This document shows, piece after piece, positions 1 to 8,504 of a DNA stretch of 64,000 nucleotides (position 1 is the stretch's first letter; every line of letters begins with the position of its first letter). Made by a program: the position numbers and the translations under genes. This DNA is from Desulfolinea sp964487745 (lineage in GTDB: Bacteria > Chloroflexota > Anaerolineae > Anaerolineales > Villigracilaceae), in contig CAZASG010000007.1 of the NCBI GenBank assembly GCA_964487745.1, positions 46,690 through 110,689 of the forward strand. Reading direction: 5' to 3'. Under the pieces are notes generated by a model. The model did not search any database and had not been told where the DNA came from. It saw only the letters and a list, made by a program, of their open reading frames with translations.

Positions 1-52
1 TGATAGGCATAGATGTTTTCTTCATAGAAATTTATATCCTTTAACGAATGCT

Positions 53-104
53 GCAATTATACGTTATCTTTGAAAAGCATTTTTCAAAGATAACGTATAA
101 TTGC
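53..104. repeat. Perfect 24-bp inverted repeat ahead of sbcC
   Basis: The arms at 53-76 and 81-104 are exact reverse complements around a 4-nt loop. The right arm holds a TATAAT at 96-101, six bases before the ATG at 108, so if that hexamer is a -10 box the sbcC transcript would be almost leaderless. No Shine-Dalgarno is visible before 108, which fits. The hairpin could equally be a dispersed palindromic repeat or a terminator for an upstream gene outside the window. Confidence 0.75.
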
Positions 105-107
105 GCC

Positions 108-2663
108 ATGATCCCCATCTCGCTCAAAATTTCCGGCTTTCTTTCCTACCGCACCCCCGTCGAGATCGACTTTACAGAATTCAGCCTTGCCTGCATTTCC
201 GGGCATAATGGTGCGGGGAAATCCTCCCTGCTCGATGCCATCACCTGGTCGCTCTTTGGGCAGGCGCGCAAACGGGATGATTCTCTCGTCAATCTGCAAT
301 CGAAAGCCGCCGAAGTGATCTACACCTTCGATTATGAAGGCAATCGCTATCGCATCCAGCGCACGATGCCACGCGGCAAAAAGAAAAGTCTTGAGTTTCA
401 GGTCGATGATGATGGGCTTTGGCGTCCGCTTACCGAAGCGACTTTGCGCGCGACGCAGGAACGCATCGAGAGCACCTTGCGCCTCGATTACGATACCTTT
501 ATCAACGCCGCCTTTTTCTTGCAAGGCAAAGCCGATCAATTCACGCAGCAGAATGCCAGCAAACGCAAGGAGACCCTCGGCAGTATTTTAGGATTGGAAG
601 TTTGGGATGAATATAAAAGCCGCTCCGCCGCCCAACGCCGTGAAATTGAGCAGGAGTTGGATACAGTGGATGGGCGTGTCGCAGAAATCGACGCTGAATT
701 GGATGAAGAAGATGCGCGTAAAGCCCGTTTGAGCGAACTCGAAAACGAACTCAGCCGTCTGTCTGCTTCCCGTAAAACACAGGAATCTGTGCTCGAAAAT
801 ATTCGCCGTTTAACCGCATCTCTCGACGAGCAGCGCAAATTGGTCAATACCCTGGCTGAGGCGTTATCCCGTTCCCAACGCGCCCAAGCGGATCTCGAGT
901 CCCGCCGCGCGGAACGCGCTGCCGAACGCGAACGTTATGCTGATCTGCTCGCCCGCGCCGATGAAGTGGACGCCTCCTACGCTGCCTGGCAGGAAGCCCG
1001 CGAAAGCCTCGCCCGCTGGGATGAAACCGCCGCCCAATTCCATGAACAGGATGCCAAACGGCAACCTTTCTTGCAGGAGATCGGGACGGATAAGGCGCGT
1101 TTGGAGCAGGAACTGGCTTCGCTGGAAGAGCAGTCTTCAGTAATTAGTGGTCAATCTTTGTTGATTACTGATCTGAAGGGGCAGGTGAAAGCTGCTCAGG
1201 ATGAAGTCTCGAAGGCGGAAAAGAAAATCGCCGAGAGAGATGCTTTTGCACAGGAGCAAGCCGAAACACGCGAGCGATACGCCGCGTTGCAGGTGGAAAA
1301 TCAGCAGTATAAAGTCCAGATGGATGCTCTTAAGGAGCGCATCGAGTCTTTTGAATCCATAGAAGCGGCAAATTGTCCCCTTTGTGGTCAAGAGCTAAAT
1401 GAAGAACATCGCGCCGAGACTTTGGCGAAAATGAAGGATGATGGCAAGGCGCAGGGCGATCAGTATCGTGCGAATACCGCTGAGATGAATGCCATCTACG
1501 AGAAGGTACAGGCGTTTGATGAGCAGGATGCCCAATATAAAAATGTCGAGCAAGAGCGTTTGACGGCTTCGACAAAATTTACGCAATTGAGTGAGCGCTT
1601 GGCTGCGTTACAAGCGGATGTGGAAAAGTGGGCAGATGAGGGCGAAAAACGTCTTACAGAACTAAAGAAAATTCTTGAAAAAGAAGATTTCGCCAAAGAA
1701 GCCCGTGCCCAACTTGCGGATGTGAACGCCGAACTCAAAAAGCTGGGCTACGATGCTGCCGCGCATGATGCCGCTCGTCGCAATGAAAAAGAAAAACGCG
1801 CCGCCGAAGATGATTTCCGGACGCTGGAAAATTCGCGTGCTGCGTTGAAGCCCCTCGAAGAAGAGCTTGCCAGTCTGGATGAGCAGATTGCCAAAGGACA
1901 AGCGGAAGTGGATGCCCAGCAAGCAGAATACGACGGGGCAAAAACAGCCCTCGATGCCGCTGCCGAGAAAACGCCTGATGAGAATGCTGCCTACGCTGAA
2001 TTGCTGGCGATGCAAGAGAAAGAGAATCAACTCAATCAGGAAGTAGGCGCTGCCCGCCAAAAAGTGGAAGTGCTCGATTCGCTGCGCGCTCGCAAAACGG
2101 ACTACGCCTCCCAGCGCGATGAGTTGGCTTTACAGATTTCACGCTATAAAAAGTTGGAGCGTGCCTTTGGAAAGGATGGCGTTCCCGCGCTGCTCATCGA
2201 GCAAGCTTTACCCGAGATCGAAGAAAAAGCCAACGATCTCCTTGACCGCTTGAGCAACGGGCAGATGTCGATCCGTTTTGTGACGCAGGCGGATTATAAA
2301 GATACAAAACGGGATGACAAGAAAGAAACCCTCGATATTCAAATTCAGGATAGCGCCGGCGTGCGCGATTATGAGATGTTCTCTGGCGGCGAAGCTTTTC
2401 GGGTTAATTTCGCCATTCGTTTGGCGCTTTCACAGGCACTCTCACAACGCAAGGGCGCGCGTTTGCAGACCCTCATCATCGACGAGGGCTTCGGCTCGCA
2501 GGATGCACAGGGGCGTCAGCGTTTGATCGAAGCCATCAACCAGATCAAGGGCGAGTTTGCGAAAATTCTGGTCATCACGCATCTTGAGTCACTGAAGGAA
2601 GCCTTCCCCACGCAGATCGTGGTGGAAAAGGGGGAAAACGGTTCGGTGGTACAGGTAATTTAG
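108..2663 (+). CDS. sbcC: SbcC/Rad50-type SMC-like exonuclease ATPase subunit
   Basis: This is the large ATPase subunit of the SbcCD (Rad50-Mre11 type) nuclease, which processes hairpins and double-strand ends. Of the 851 residues, the N-terminus carries Walker A GHNGAGKS (32-39). Long coiled coils flank a zinc hook CPLCG at about 423-427. The C-terminus holds the FSGGE signature (about 757) and a Walker B with the DE pair near 792 followed by GFGSQD. I chose the ATG at 108 because the usual MxPxxLxxxxFxSY start of the family begins there. The in-frame ATG at 48 would put the 53-104 hairpin inside the gene. The nuclease partner sbcD is not in the window and may lie upstream. Confidence 0.95.
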   Translation: MIPISLKISGFLSYRTPVEIDFTEFSLACISGHNGAGKSSLLDAITWSLFGQARKRDDSLVNLQSKAAEVIYTFDYEGNRYRIQRTMPRGKKKSLEFQVDDDGLWRPLTEATLRATQERIESTLRLDYDTFINAAFFLQGKADQFTQQNASKRKETLGSILGLEVWDEYKSRSAAQRREIEQELDTVDGRVAEIDAELDEEDARKARLSELENELSRLSASRKTQESVLENIRRLTASLDEQRKLVNTLAEALSRSQRAQADLESRRAERAAERERYADLLARADEVDASYAAWQEARESLARWDETAAQFHEQDAKRQPFLQEIGTDKARLEQELASLEEQSSVISGQSLLITDLKGQVKAAQDEVSKAEKKIAERDAFAQEQAETRERYAALQVENQQYKVQMDALKERIESFESIEAANCPLCGQELNEEHRAETLAKMKDDGKAQGDQYRANTAEMNAIYEKVQAFDEQDAQYKNVEQERLTASTKFTQLSERLAALQADVEKWADEGEKRLTELKKILEKEDFAKEARAQLADVNAELKKLGYDAAAHDAARRNEKEKRAAEDDFRTLENSRAALKPLEEELASLDEQIAKGQAEVDAQQAEYDGAKTALDAAAEKTPDENAAYAELLAMQEKENQLNQEVGAARQKVEVLDSLRARKTDYASQRDELALQISRYKKLERAFGKDGVPALLIEQALPEIEEKANDLLDRLSNGQMSIRFVTQADYKDTKRDDKKETLDIQIQDSAGVRDYEMFSGGEAFRVNFAIRLALSQALSQRKGARLQTLIIDEGFGSQDAQGRQRLIEAINQIKGEFAKILVITHLESLKEAFPTQIVVEKGENGSVVQVI

Positions 2664-2668
2664 AGAAG

Positions 2669-2700
2669 AAGTGCAACGTATCTTCAAGATAGTTGCACTT
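2669..2700. repeat. Hairpin between sbcC and the glycosyltransferase gene
   Basis: A 9-bp arm AAGTGCAAC (2669-2677) pairs with GTTGCACTT (2692-2700). A bulged G and an inner TATC/GATA stem lie between them. It starts five bases after the sbcC stop and ends eight bases before the next ATG. It has no T-run, so it is a weak terminator candidate. Like 53-104, it is a palindrome followed closely by CGCC-ATG. Confidence 0.6.
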
Positions 2701-2708
2701 TACACGCC

Positions 2709-3860
2709 ATGTTCATCTCCACCCTCCTCCTCATCTTCAGCCTCATCATTCTCTACTGGTTGCATAATCAATATCAACTTGACATTGCCATCGAGCGAGC
2801 ACCCTCTCCACAAGATGCGCCGCTCATCTCCATCTGCGTACCTGCCCGCAATGAAGAGCGCAATATCCGCCGTTGTGTGGAATCGCTCCTCGCGCAGACT
2901 TACCCCAATTTTGAACTCATTGTTCTGGATGACCGCTCGACGGATGCCACGCCCCAAATATTGGATGAACTCTCTCAAGCCGATGACCGTTTAAAAGTCA
3001 TCCACGGAGACGAACTCCCTTTGGGCTGGGCAGGTAAACCCCATGCGCTGACCCAAGCCTCAGCCGCCGCCCGCGGCGAATGGCTCTGCTTCATGGATGC
3101 AGATACCTTCCCCGCGCCCCAGACCTTGAACGCTGTCTACACCAAAGCCTGCGAAGTAGATGCCGATTTCTTCACCATCTTCACCCATCAGGAGATGGAA
3201 TCCTTCTGGGAGCGGACGATCCTGCCCCTCGTGATGACGGCGCTCTCGGTCGGCTTTTCGCCGCGTAAGGTCAATGATCCCAAGAGTGATGTTGCCATTG
3301 CGAACGGACAATTCATCTTTATCAAGCGCAGTGTTTACGATGCCATCGGCGGGCATGCGGCGATCAAGGATTCCATTGTCGAGGACAAGGATTTGGCTGT
3401 GTTGACGAAATCATCCGGTTATCGGCTGATCGTTGCGAATGGCAGTGACTTCGTCCGCACGCGGATGTACACATCCCTGCCGGAGTTGTGGGAAGGCTGG
3501 ACGAAGAATATCTATCTTGGTTTGCGGGATGAGCCGCGTTTGGTCGCGTTGGGGATTTTCGGAGCGTTTCTTGCTTTGGCAGCGGCGTTGCTGCTTCCGC
3601 TTTGGGTTGGGCTGGGTATCTATTTAACGATAGCAAGCCCAAATCACGAGAGTTTCGTGATCATCGGCGAAGGATTGCTCTTGTGGGGAACGTTGATCTA
3701 TTGGCGCATCCGGGCAAATCGTGCCATGGAAATTCCCCTCTGGTATGCGTTTACAGTTCCGTTGGGCGCGGGCGTTTTTGGTGCAATGATGTTCGCCTCC
3801 GCATTTAAGGTGATTTCAGGAAAAGGGGTAACGTGGAAGGGACGCAGATACTCGCGCTAG
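2709..3860 (+). CDS. Membrane-anchored family 2 glycosyltransferase
   Basis: The 383-residue protein is a GT-A fold, family 2 glycosyltransferase with one N-terminal TM helix (about 3-20) and about three C-terminal TM helices (about 275-375). The GT2 core begins at ISICVPARNEE and includes VLDDRSTD and the metal-binding FMDADTF. A GWAGKPHAL motif resembles hopene- and carotenoid-associated enzymes (HpnB/CrtQ type), and an EDKDL motif stands at the acceptor side. A lipid or isoprenoid acceptor is therefore plausible, but the substrate is not readable from sequence. It runs convergently into the Crp-type gene with only four bases between the stop codons, so any terminator must lie within coding sequence. 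Confidence 0.85.
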   Translation: MFISTLLLIFSLIILYWLHNQYQLDIAIERAPSPQDAPLISICVPARNEERNIRRCVESLLAQTYPNFELIVLDDRSTDATPQILDELSQADDRLKVIHGDELPLGWAGKPHALTQASAAARGEWLCFMDADTFPAPQTLNAVYTKACEVDADFFTIFTHQEMESFWERTILPLVMTALSVGFSPRKVNDPKSDVAIANGQFIFIKRSVYDAIGGHAAIKDSIVEDKDLAVLTKSSGYRLIVANGSDFVRTRMYTSLPELWEGWTKNIYLGLRDEPRLVALGIFGAFLALAAALLLPLWVGLGIYLTIASPNHESFVIIGEGLLLWGTLIYWRIRANRAMEIPLWYAFTVPLGAGVFGAMMFASAFKVISGKGVTWKGRRYSR

Positions 3861-3864
3861 GGAA

Positions 3865-4566
3865 TTATTCCCACGTGCCTTGCGATATTTTCTCTAAGAC
3901 TTCTTGATCTTCAATAAAGATGCGTCGATGTTCCACACGGATCGCGCCGCCGCGCTCCAATTCTTTAAGTGAGCGGGCTATAACTTCGCGCACCGATCCC
4001 AGCCGCGCGGCGAGTTGCTCCTGGGTCAGGCGGCTGGGACCATCGCCGCTGAGGACATCTTCGGGGAGTTTGGTGAGCAGCCGCGCAAGGCGATGGGTAA
4101 CCTGATAGAACGCCATCCCGCTCACGCGGTGGACGAGATTGCGCAAATTTTCAGAAAGATTGTTGATGATCTTTTGTGCATAGGCAGGGTGTGATGAGAC
4201 CAATTCTTGTAAGATCGCCACCTCGATCACCCAGACTGTGCTTTCCTCAAGCGCTTCCACATTGACCGGATTTGTCCCGCCTCCATAAACCGAGACCTCA
4301 TTAAAGGTAGCCCCTTCTGTGAGAATATTGACGATATACTGCCTGCCCTGCGGTGAAAGGCGGTATATTTTGAGACTACCGCTTTTGACGATATGCAGCC
4401 CAGCGCTGGGCTCTCCCTCGAGAAAGATAGTTTCTCCACGCTCAAATTTATAGAGATACATTTTCTCTGCAACACTTTGCAAAGCGGATTCGTCCAGCCC
4501 CTCGAAGTAGATATTGCTGCGTAAGGTTTGTAGTTTTTTTTCAGTAGCTGTGGGCAGAATATGCAT
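3865..4566 (-). CDS. Crp/Fnr-family transcriptional regulator
   Basis: The 233-residue regulator has an N-terminal cyclic-nucleotide-binding (cNMP) jelly roll (about 15-130), a dimerisation helix, and a C-terminal winged helix with LTQEQLAARLG and recognition helix SVREVIARSL (about 180-212). In the phosphate-binding cassette the glutamate is present (FNEVSVYGGG) but the Arg-Ser pair that holds cAMP in E. coli CRP is replaced. The ligand is therefore probably not cAMP, or there is none. It is the last gene of a reverse-strand operon, ten bases after the phosphoribosyltransferase stop. A Cys-rich Fnr-type iron-sulfur motif is absent. Confidence 0.9.
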   Translation of the reverse strand: MHILPTATEKKLQTLRSNIYFEGLDESALQSVAEKMYLYKFERGETIFLEGEPSAGLHIVKSGSLKIYRLSPQGRQYIVNILTEGATFNEVSVYGGGTNPVNVEALEESTVWVIEVAILQELVSSHPAYAQKIINNLSENLRNLVHRVSGMAFYQVTHRLARLLTKLPEDVLSGDGPSRLTQEQLAARLGSVREVIARSLKELERGGAIRVEHRRIFIEDQEVLEKISQGTWE

Positions 4567-4576
4567 GTTTTTTTTA

Positions 4577-5080
4577 CTATAAGAGAATTTTGTCGCCTCC
4601 GCGATCTATCTCCCACGGATAGAATACGAAGGTGTTTGTTACATCGGCATAATAATCGGGGCGTGCTTTGCCAAAAAGTGTGCGATAGGGATTGAAGTGT
4701 AGCACACAGGTTTGCGGATCGCCACCGGCTGCAACGACTCGATTCTTTACAGCCGTGATCGTGCGCCCTGAGCCCCAAACATCATCCACGATCAAGACGC
4801 TGCGTCCTTCCAACTGCTCGTCAGCAGGGAATTGGATAAATTGGGGCCATGCCATAAGCTTATTGTCTTCCTGTTCGAGTTCAGCAGGGAAATCGACGGC
4901 TGCCGTCAAAACATGTGTGATATCCATGGCTTCTGCCAACATGCCGCCGGGGATGATGCCGCCTCGCGTGACTATCAGCATGGCGTTGAATTCGCGGTCA
5001 AATTTTGGGATCAGGTAGTTGATCAGGCGGTCAACATCTGTCCAGGTCATAAAGATATGGGGAGATCGTTCAGTAGACAT
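4577..5080 (-). CDS. Purine-type phosphoribosyltransferase
   Basis: The 167-residue protein has the type I PRTase fold, with the PRPP-binding loop VLIVDDVWGSGRT at 95-107 and the upstream strand-turn LIVTRGG (35-41) that binds pyrophosphate. Length and motifs suit Gpt/Hpt-like purine salvage enzymes that convert a base plus PRPP to a nucleotide. The C-terminal hood with FVFYPWE resembles xanthine or hypoxanthine PRTases, but the base is uncertain. Its ATG directly abuts the stop of the upstream ligase gene (no intervening base), so the two are co-translated. Confidence 0.85.
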   Translation of the reverse strand: MSTERSPHIFMTWTDVDRLINYLIPKFDREFNAMLIVTRGGIIPGGMLAEAMDITHVLTAAVDFPAELEQEDNKLMAWPQFIQFPADEQLEGRSVLIVDDVWGSGRTITAVKNRVVAAGGDPQTCVLHFNPYRTLFGKARPDYYADVTNTFVFYPWEIDRGGDKILL

Positions 5081-6292
5081 CTAAACTCCACGCATTGTTT
5101 CTGTGGTTAAAAAATCAACAACTGCAATTAAGGCTTCTTCCTCGCTGGCACTCTTTTCAAGGGCTTCTTTATAAACTTGTACTTGACGGTCTGCGCTGGT
5201 GCCACGCTCTAAAATGGTCTTGATATGCTCGATCTCTGCGCGGCTGCCGAGTTCGTCTACAACATCGTCTACCAATTCGAGCATCTCCATTGCCAGGAAT
5301 TTCATCGGGACCTGTTCCTTAATACCGAAATCGATCAATTTTCCCTGAATACCATAACGCATGGCGCGCCATTTATTTTCCTGGATGTGGTGCTGGCGAT
5401 AACGCCGCCAACTCATATTGTTCTTTCGTAATTTGAGCAGTTTCGCTGCCAGAGCCTGGATCAGTGCGGCAATGGCAACTGCATCATCCAGGCTGGTGCA
5501 AATATCCGAAACACGTATCTCCAATGTCCCAAATTTGGGATGAGGGCGCACATCCCACCAGATCTTTGTTGCATCTGGATTTCCTTCAACATCGATCGCC
5601 GAGCCTACTTGCCCCAGCGTGTTCACTAAGGTTTCATATTCTGAAAAAGACTCAAAATGTGCTGGAACACCCGTGCGAGGCAGCATCTCAAAAACAACGC
5701 TACGATAAGATTTTAATCCCGTATTTCGTCCCTGCCAAAAAGGAGAACTGGTCGTGAGCGCCAAAATATGCGGCAGGAAATAGCGCATCTGGTTCATGAT
5801 CTCGATCATCCGGTCACGATTTTCGGGGTTTTCCCCAAAGCCGATATGGATGTGCATGCCAAAAGTCAACAGGCGTTCTGCCACGCCGCGCATTTTATCG
5901 AGCACTTCGCGATAGCGTTCACCGGCATTCACATCCTGATCTAGCCATGAAGCAAAAGGGTGGGTACTTGCTGCGGCGATTTTCATCCCGTTTTTCTCCG
6001 CGAGCGTCCCCACCATTCTCCGCAGGCGAACGACCTCCTCGCGTAACTCTTTCACGTTTCGGCAAACTTGGCTGCCTACTTCGATCTGGCTCTGCATGAA
6101 TTCCGGCTTCAACTCCTCCTCGGGGAAGATCAACTTGCCATGCTCCAGCAACTTCTGAACATAGGAGTGAAGATCGCGTGTTTCGGGGTGAATGATCTGA
6201 TATTCCTCCTCGATGCCAAGCGTCAGCGGGATGTCGTAGTACATTGCGGCCTCCTCCGGAGATAGTTGGGGAATATTGTCCAAGTTTACCAT
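5081..6292 (-). CDS. GCS2-type glutamate-cysteine ligase / carboxylate-amine ligase
   Basis: The 403-residue protein belongs to the GCS2/YbdK family, which joins a glutamate gamma-carboxyl or a related carboxylate to an amine using ATP. Family motifs are GIEEEYQ (26-32), STHPFASW, the metal/substrate motif MHIHIGF and the strand LEIRVSDIC. The product could be gamma-glutamylcysteine or another gamma-glutamyl amide. A GGGAGAAA ribosome site lies about ten bases before the ATG at 6292. It is first in the operon with the phosphoribosyltransferase and the Crp-type regulator. Some relatives start near Met-17, so the first 16 residues are less certain. Confidence 0.85.
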   Translation of the reverse strand: MVNLDNIPQLSPEEAAMYYDIPLTLGIEEEYQIIHPETRDLHSYVQKLLEHGKLIFPEEELKPEFMQSQIEVGSQVCRNVKELREEVVRLRRMVGTLAEKNGMKIAAASTHPFASWLDQDVNAGERYREVLDKMRGVAERLLTFGMHIHIGFGENPENRDRMIEIMNQMRYFLPHILALTTSSPFWQGRNTGLKSYRSVVFEMLPRTGVPAHFESFSEYETLVNTLGQVGSAIDVEGNPDATKIWWDVRPHPKFGTLEIRVSDICTSLDDAVAIAALIQALAAKLLKLRKNNMSWRRYRQHHIQENKWRAMRYGIQGKLIDFGIKEQVPMKFLAMEMLELVDDVVDELGSRAEIEHIKTILERGTSADRQVQVYKEALEKSASEEEALIAVVDFLTTETMRGV

Positions 6293-6353
6293 TTCTTGGA
6301 TGATTTTCTCCCGCTTCGCACGTGGAACTGGGCTTGCTTCCGCTATCTATGCT

Positions 6354-6404
6354 CTCCCCTAAACATTTCGAATTTGGGGAGATGCCCGAAGGGCAGAGGG
6401 GGCG
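6354..6404 (+). repeat. Palindromic repeat family B, copy 1
   Basis: A stem CTCCCC-T-AAA / TTT-GGGGAG (6354-6363 with 6373-6381) is followed by an inner hairpin TGCCCGAAGGGCA (6383-6395) and a G-run. Closely similar copies occur at 7682-7730 (opposite orientation) and 43291-43342, with a half copy at 38391-38413. Confidence 0.8.
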
Positions 6405-6407
6405 GGC

Positions 6408-6455
6408 GTCACGTGACCCCAAATATGACCTCCAGCACTATGGAATATGACCCCC
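6408..6455. promoter_or_regulatory. Possible operator region: palindrome plus tandem 12-mers
   Basis: The 6293-6641 gap separates the divergent ligase operon and ABC export operon. It holds two palindromic repeats and, between them, a perfect 10-bp palindrome GTCACGTGAC (6408-6417) and two direct repeats AATATGACCYCC at 6422-6433 and 6444-6455. These start 22 bp apart, about two helical turns. That arrangement suits a dimeric or tandem regulator, possibly the Crp-type protein encoded nearby. No clear -35/-10 pair was found. Confidence 0.35.
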
Positions 6456-6530
6456 ACTCCTCTATACTGCCATTGTTCATGCAACCTGGGAAAAAGATTC
6501 TACGTACATGGTTGCGAAAGAGAAAACAAC

Positions 6531-6620
6531 AAAAGTGCGTCGTGTTTCTGCGACAGACAAAGCCACACAACAAGACTCTCCCCCTTCGTGTGGTTTTTAT
6601 GTGGAGCGCGACGCACTTTT
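6531..6620. repeat. Palindromic repeat family A, copy 1
   Basis: Terminal arms AAAAGTGCGTCG (6531-6542) and CGACGCACTTTT (6609-6620) are exact reverse complements. An inner CCACAC / GTGTGG hairpin sits inside. A second element with the same AGTGCGTCG ends but a different interior is at 33014-33111. It lies 21 bases before the membrane-fusion gene, so a transcript crossing it would fold strongly just before the ribosome site. Confidence 0.7.
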
Positions 6621-6641
6621 AACAAAAACAGGAGATATTCC

Positions 6642-7676
6642 ATGAAACGCTTTGCCATTTTTTCAGCCATAATCCTAGCTGCCGCCCTTTTGAGCGCCTG
6701 TGGCGGTGTTGCCACTCCGGCAGCGGAAGAAACACCCCTCCCTCCGGTTACCGTTGACAGCGCCATCATTGCAGAAGGACGTTTGGAGCCGGTCCAGTAT
6801 GCGGAGCCTGCCTTTTCTGCCGGTGGCGTCGTTGGTGACGTCCTCGTCGCTGAAGGTGATGATGTTGCTGAAGGTGATCTGATCGCACGTCTCGACAACA
6901 CTGATGCCCTCGAGGCAGACCTTGCTCGTGCCGAAGCCGCTGTCCTGACCGAAGTTGCTGATGCTTATGAAGCTCTGCGCGTTGCCCAACAGCGCCTGGA
7001 TAATTATTCCGTCCCCACAAAATTTGATGGTATGTCACCCTCTGAAGCTGCCGAAGCGATGAAGGTTAAAGTTGATGCCGCCCGCGAAGCCTATGAACCT
7101 TATCAGGGATACGATAACCCACGCGGATATGTCAAAGACTTGAAAGAAGATCTGGATAATGCCTGGGCAGACTATAACCGGGCGTTGGAATGGATGAGCC
7201 GCGAAGCTTCTTTGGATGCCGCCAAGATCCGTTTAGCACAGGCACAGGCAGATTATGCTAGCCTTCAGGCAGGTGATGTGAGTGCAGTTCAGGGCAGTTT
7301 GGCTGCTGCGCAGGTTGCGTTATCCAATGCCGAACTGCGCTCCCCGATTGGGGGCACGGTAGCAAACCTGAGCGTCAAAGTGGGCGAAGCGGTCAATATG
7401 GGGCAGTCGGCTGCCACCGTTGCTGATTTCTCCAATTGGCTGGTCAAGACCACCGATCTGACTGAATTGGATGTGGTCAATATCGCTGAAGGTCAAGTGG
7501 TCACGGTAACGCTGGATGCGCTGCCCGACACCCCTTTGAGCGGGACAGTGCTTTCCATCGGGCAGTCTTATTCACAGAGTCAGGGCGATGTTGTTTATGA
7601 AGTTACGATCTCTCTTGATGAGACCCATCCTGCCATGCGCTGGGGGATGACTGCCTTGGTTGAGTTTGTGGAGTAA
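6642..7676 (+). CDS. Lipoprotein membrane-fusion (HlyD/MacA-type) subunit
   Basis: This is the extracytoplasmic adaptor of an ABC exporter. The 344-residue protein starts at the ATG at 6642, behind GGAGATATTC. A signal peptide ends in a lipobox LSAC with Cys-20. A split lipoyl-like barrel half (GDVLVAEGDDVAEGD) comes next, then an alpha-helical hairpin (about 85-205), the second barrel half (LRSPIGGTVANLSVKVGEAV), and a beta-barrel with membrane-proximal domain. The in-frame ATG at 6447 would add 65 residues with no signal peptide, so I reject it. The two genes downstream encode the ATPase and permease, making a complete MacAB-like set without an outer-membrane channel, as expected for a monoderm-like envelope. 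Confidence 0.88.
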   Translation: MKRFAIFSAIILAAALLSACGGVATPAAEETPLPPVTVDSAIIAEGRLEPVQYAEPAFSAGGVVGDVLVAEGDDVAEGDLIARLDNTDALEADLARAEAAVLTEVADAYEALRVAQQRLDNYSVPTKFDGMSPSEAAEAMKVKVDAAREAYEPYQGYDNPRGYVKDLKEDLDNAWADYNRALEWMSREASLDAAKIRLAQAQADYASLQAGDVSAVQGSLAAAQVALSNAELRSPIGGTVANLSVKVGEAVNMGQSAATVADFSNWLVKTTDLTELDVVNIAEGQVVTVTLDALPDTPLSGTVLSIGQSYSQSQGDVVYEVTISLDETHPAMRWGMTALVEFVE

Positions 7677-7681
7677 CCCTA

Positions 7682-7730
7682 CCCCTCTGCCCTGACGGGC
7701 ATCCCTCCAAATATGAAATGTTTTGGGGGA
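7682..7730 (-). repeat. Palindromic repeat family B, copy 2 (inverted)
   Basis: The reverse complement reads CCCCCAAAACATTTC, then ATTTGGAGGGATGCCCG, then the AGGGCAGAGGGG tail, in the same order as copies 1 and 3. It sits inside the export operon between the adaptor and ATPase genes and contains an in-frame ATG (7713) that could be mistaken for the start of the ATPase. Confidence 0.8.
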
Positions 7731-7754
7731 ACGAGGGAGCTCGGAGAAAATCTT

Positions 7755-8504
7755 ATGCTTACCTTACCTTTTACAAAAAACGGCAAGAAGCCAGTCGAAT
7801 CGAATGACTATCCTCTCATCTCTCTGCGAGGTGTGGACAAACTCTACAAAACCGCCGTGGGCGACTTTCCCGCTCTGGTCGATGTTGATCTGGACATCAA
7901 AGCTGGCGAGTTCGTCAGTGTGATCGGGAAATCGGGCAGCGGCAAGACCACACTCCTGAATATGGTCACCGGTATTGACCGTCCCTCCGAAGGGGAAGTC
8001 TGGGTGAACGGAACCGCTGTTCACGAGTTGGGCGAGAATAAAATGGCGCGCTGGCGCGGCATCAATTTGGGGATTGTTTTCCAATTTTTCCAATTGCTAC
8101 CCATGCTCTCCGTAGTTGAAAACGTCATGCTGCCAATGGATTTTTGCAAGACCTTCCCGAAGAACGAACGCAAAGATCGTGCTTTGACATTGCTCGATCA
8201 AATGGAATTAGCTGACCATGCCTTCAAGCTCCCTTCCGGTCTCTCTGGTGGTCAGCAGCAGCGTGTTGCCATTGCTCGTGGACTGGCGAATGATCCCCCT
8301 GTCATCATCGCAGATGAACCGACCGGCAACCTCGACTCGAAAACCGCTGAACGTGTCTTCGAAATGTTTAATGGGCTTGTTGCACAAGGTAAAACCATCA
8401 TCATCGTCACACACGATAATGAGATGGCGAAGCGGGCTACTCGCGTTGCGACTATTGCTGATGGTGTGATCGAAAGTGACAAACTCAACGGAGTTCACGC
8501 ATGA
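7755..8504 (+). CDS. ABC transporter ATPase, MacB/LolD type
   Basis: The 249-residue ABC ATPase powers the adjacent FtsX-type permease. Motifs are Walker A GKSGSGKTT, Q-loop VFQFFQLLP, signature LSGGQQQRVAIARG, Walker B VIIADEPTGNLDS and an H-loop histidine in VTHDNEMA. The start at 7755 is preferred because GGAGA lies eight bases upstream. The ATG at 7713 is within a repeat. The stop overlaps the permease start by four bases (ATGA), so the two are translationally coupled. The likely role is export of a peptide, lipoprotein or antimicrobial; the cargo cannot be told. Confidence 0.92.
   Translation: MLTLPFTKNGKKPVESNDYPLISLRGVDKLYKTAVGDFPALVDVDLDIKAGEFVSVIGKSGSGKTTLLNMVTGIDRPSEGEVWVNGTAVHELGENKMARWRGINLGIVFQFFQLLPMLSVVENVMLPMDFCKTFPKNERKDRALTLLDQMELADHAFKLPSGLSGGQQQRVAIARGLANDPPVIIADEPTGNLDSKTAERVFEMFNGLVAQGKTIIIVTHDNEMAKRATRVATIADGVIESDKLNGVHA

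Noticed and set aside
48..107. Upstream ATG at 48 as the start of sbcC
   Set aside because: It would translate the perfect palindrome and adds 20 residues absent from the family; the conserved N-terminus begins at 108.
7713..7754. ATG 7713 as start of the ABC ATPase
   Set aside because: It lies inside a family B repeat and has no ribosome site; ATG 7755 has GGAGA at proper distance.
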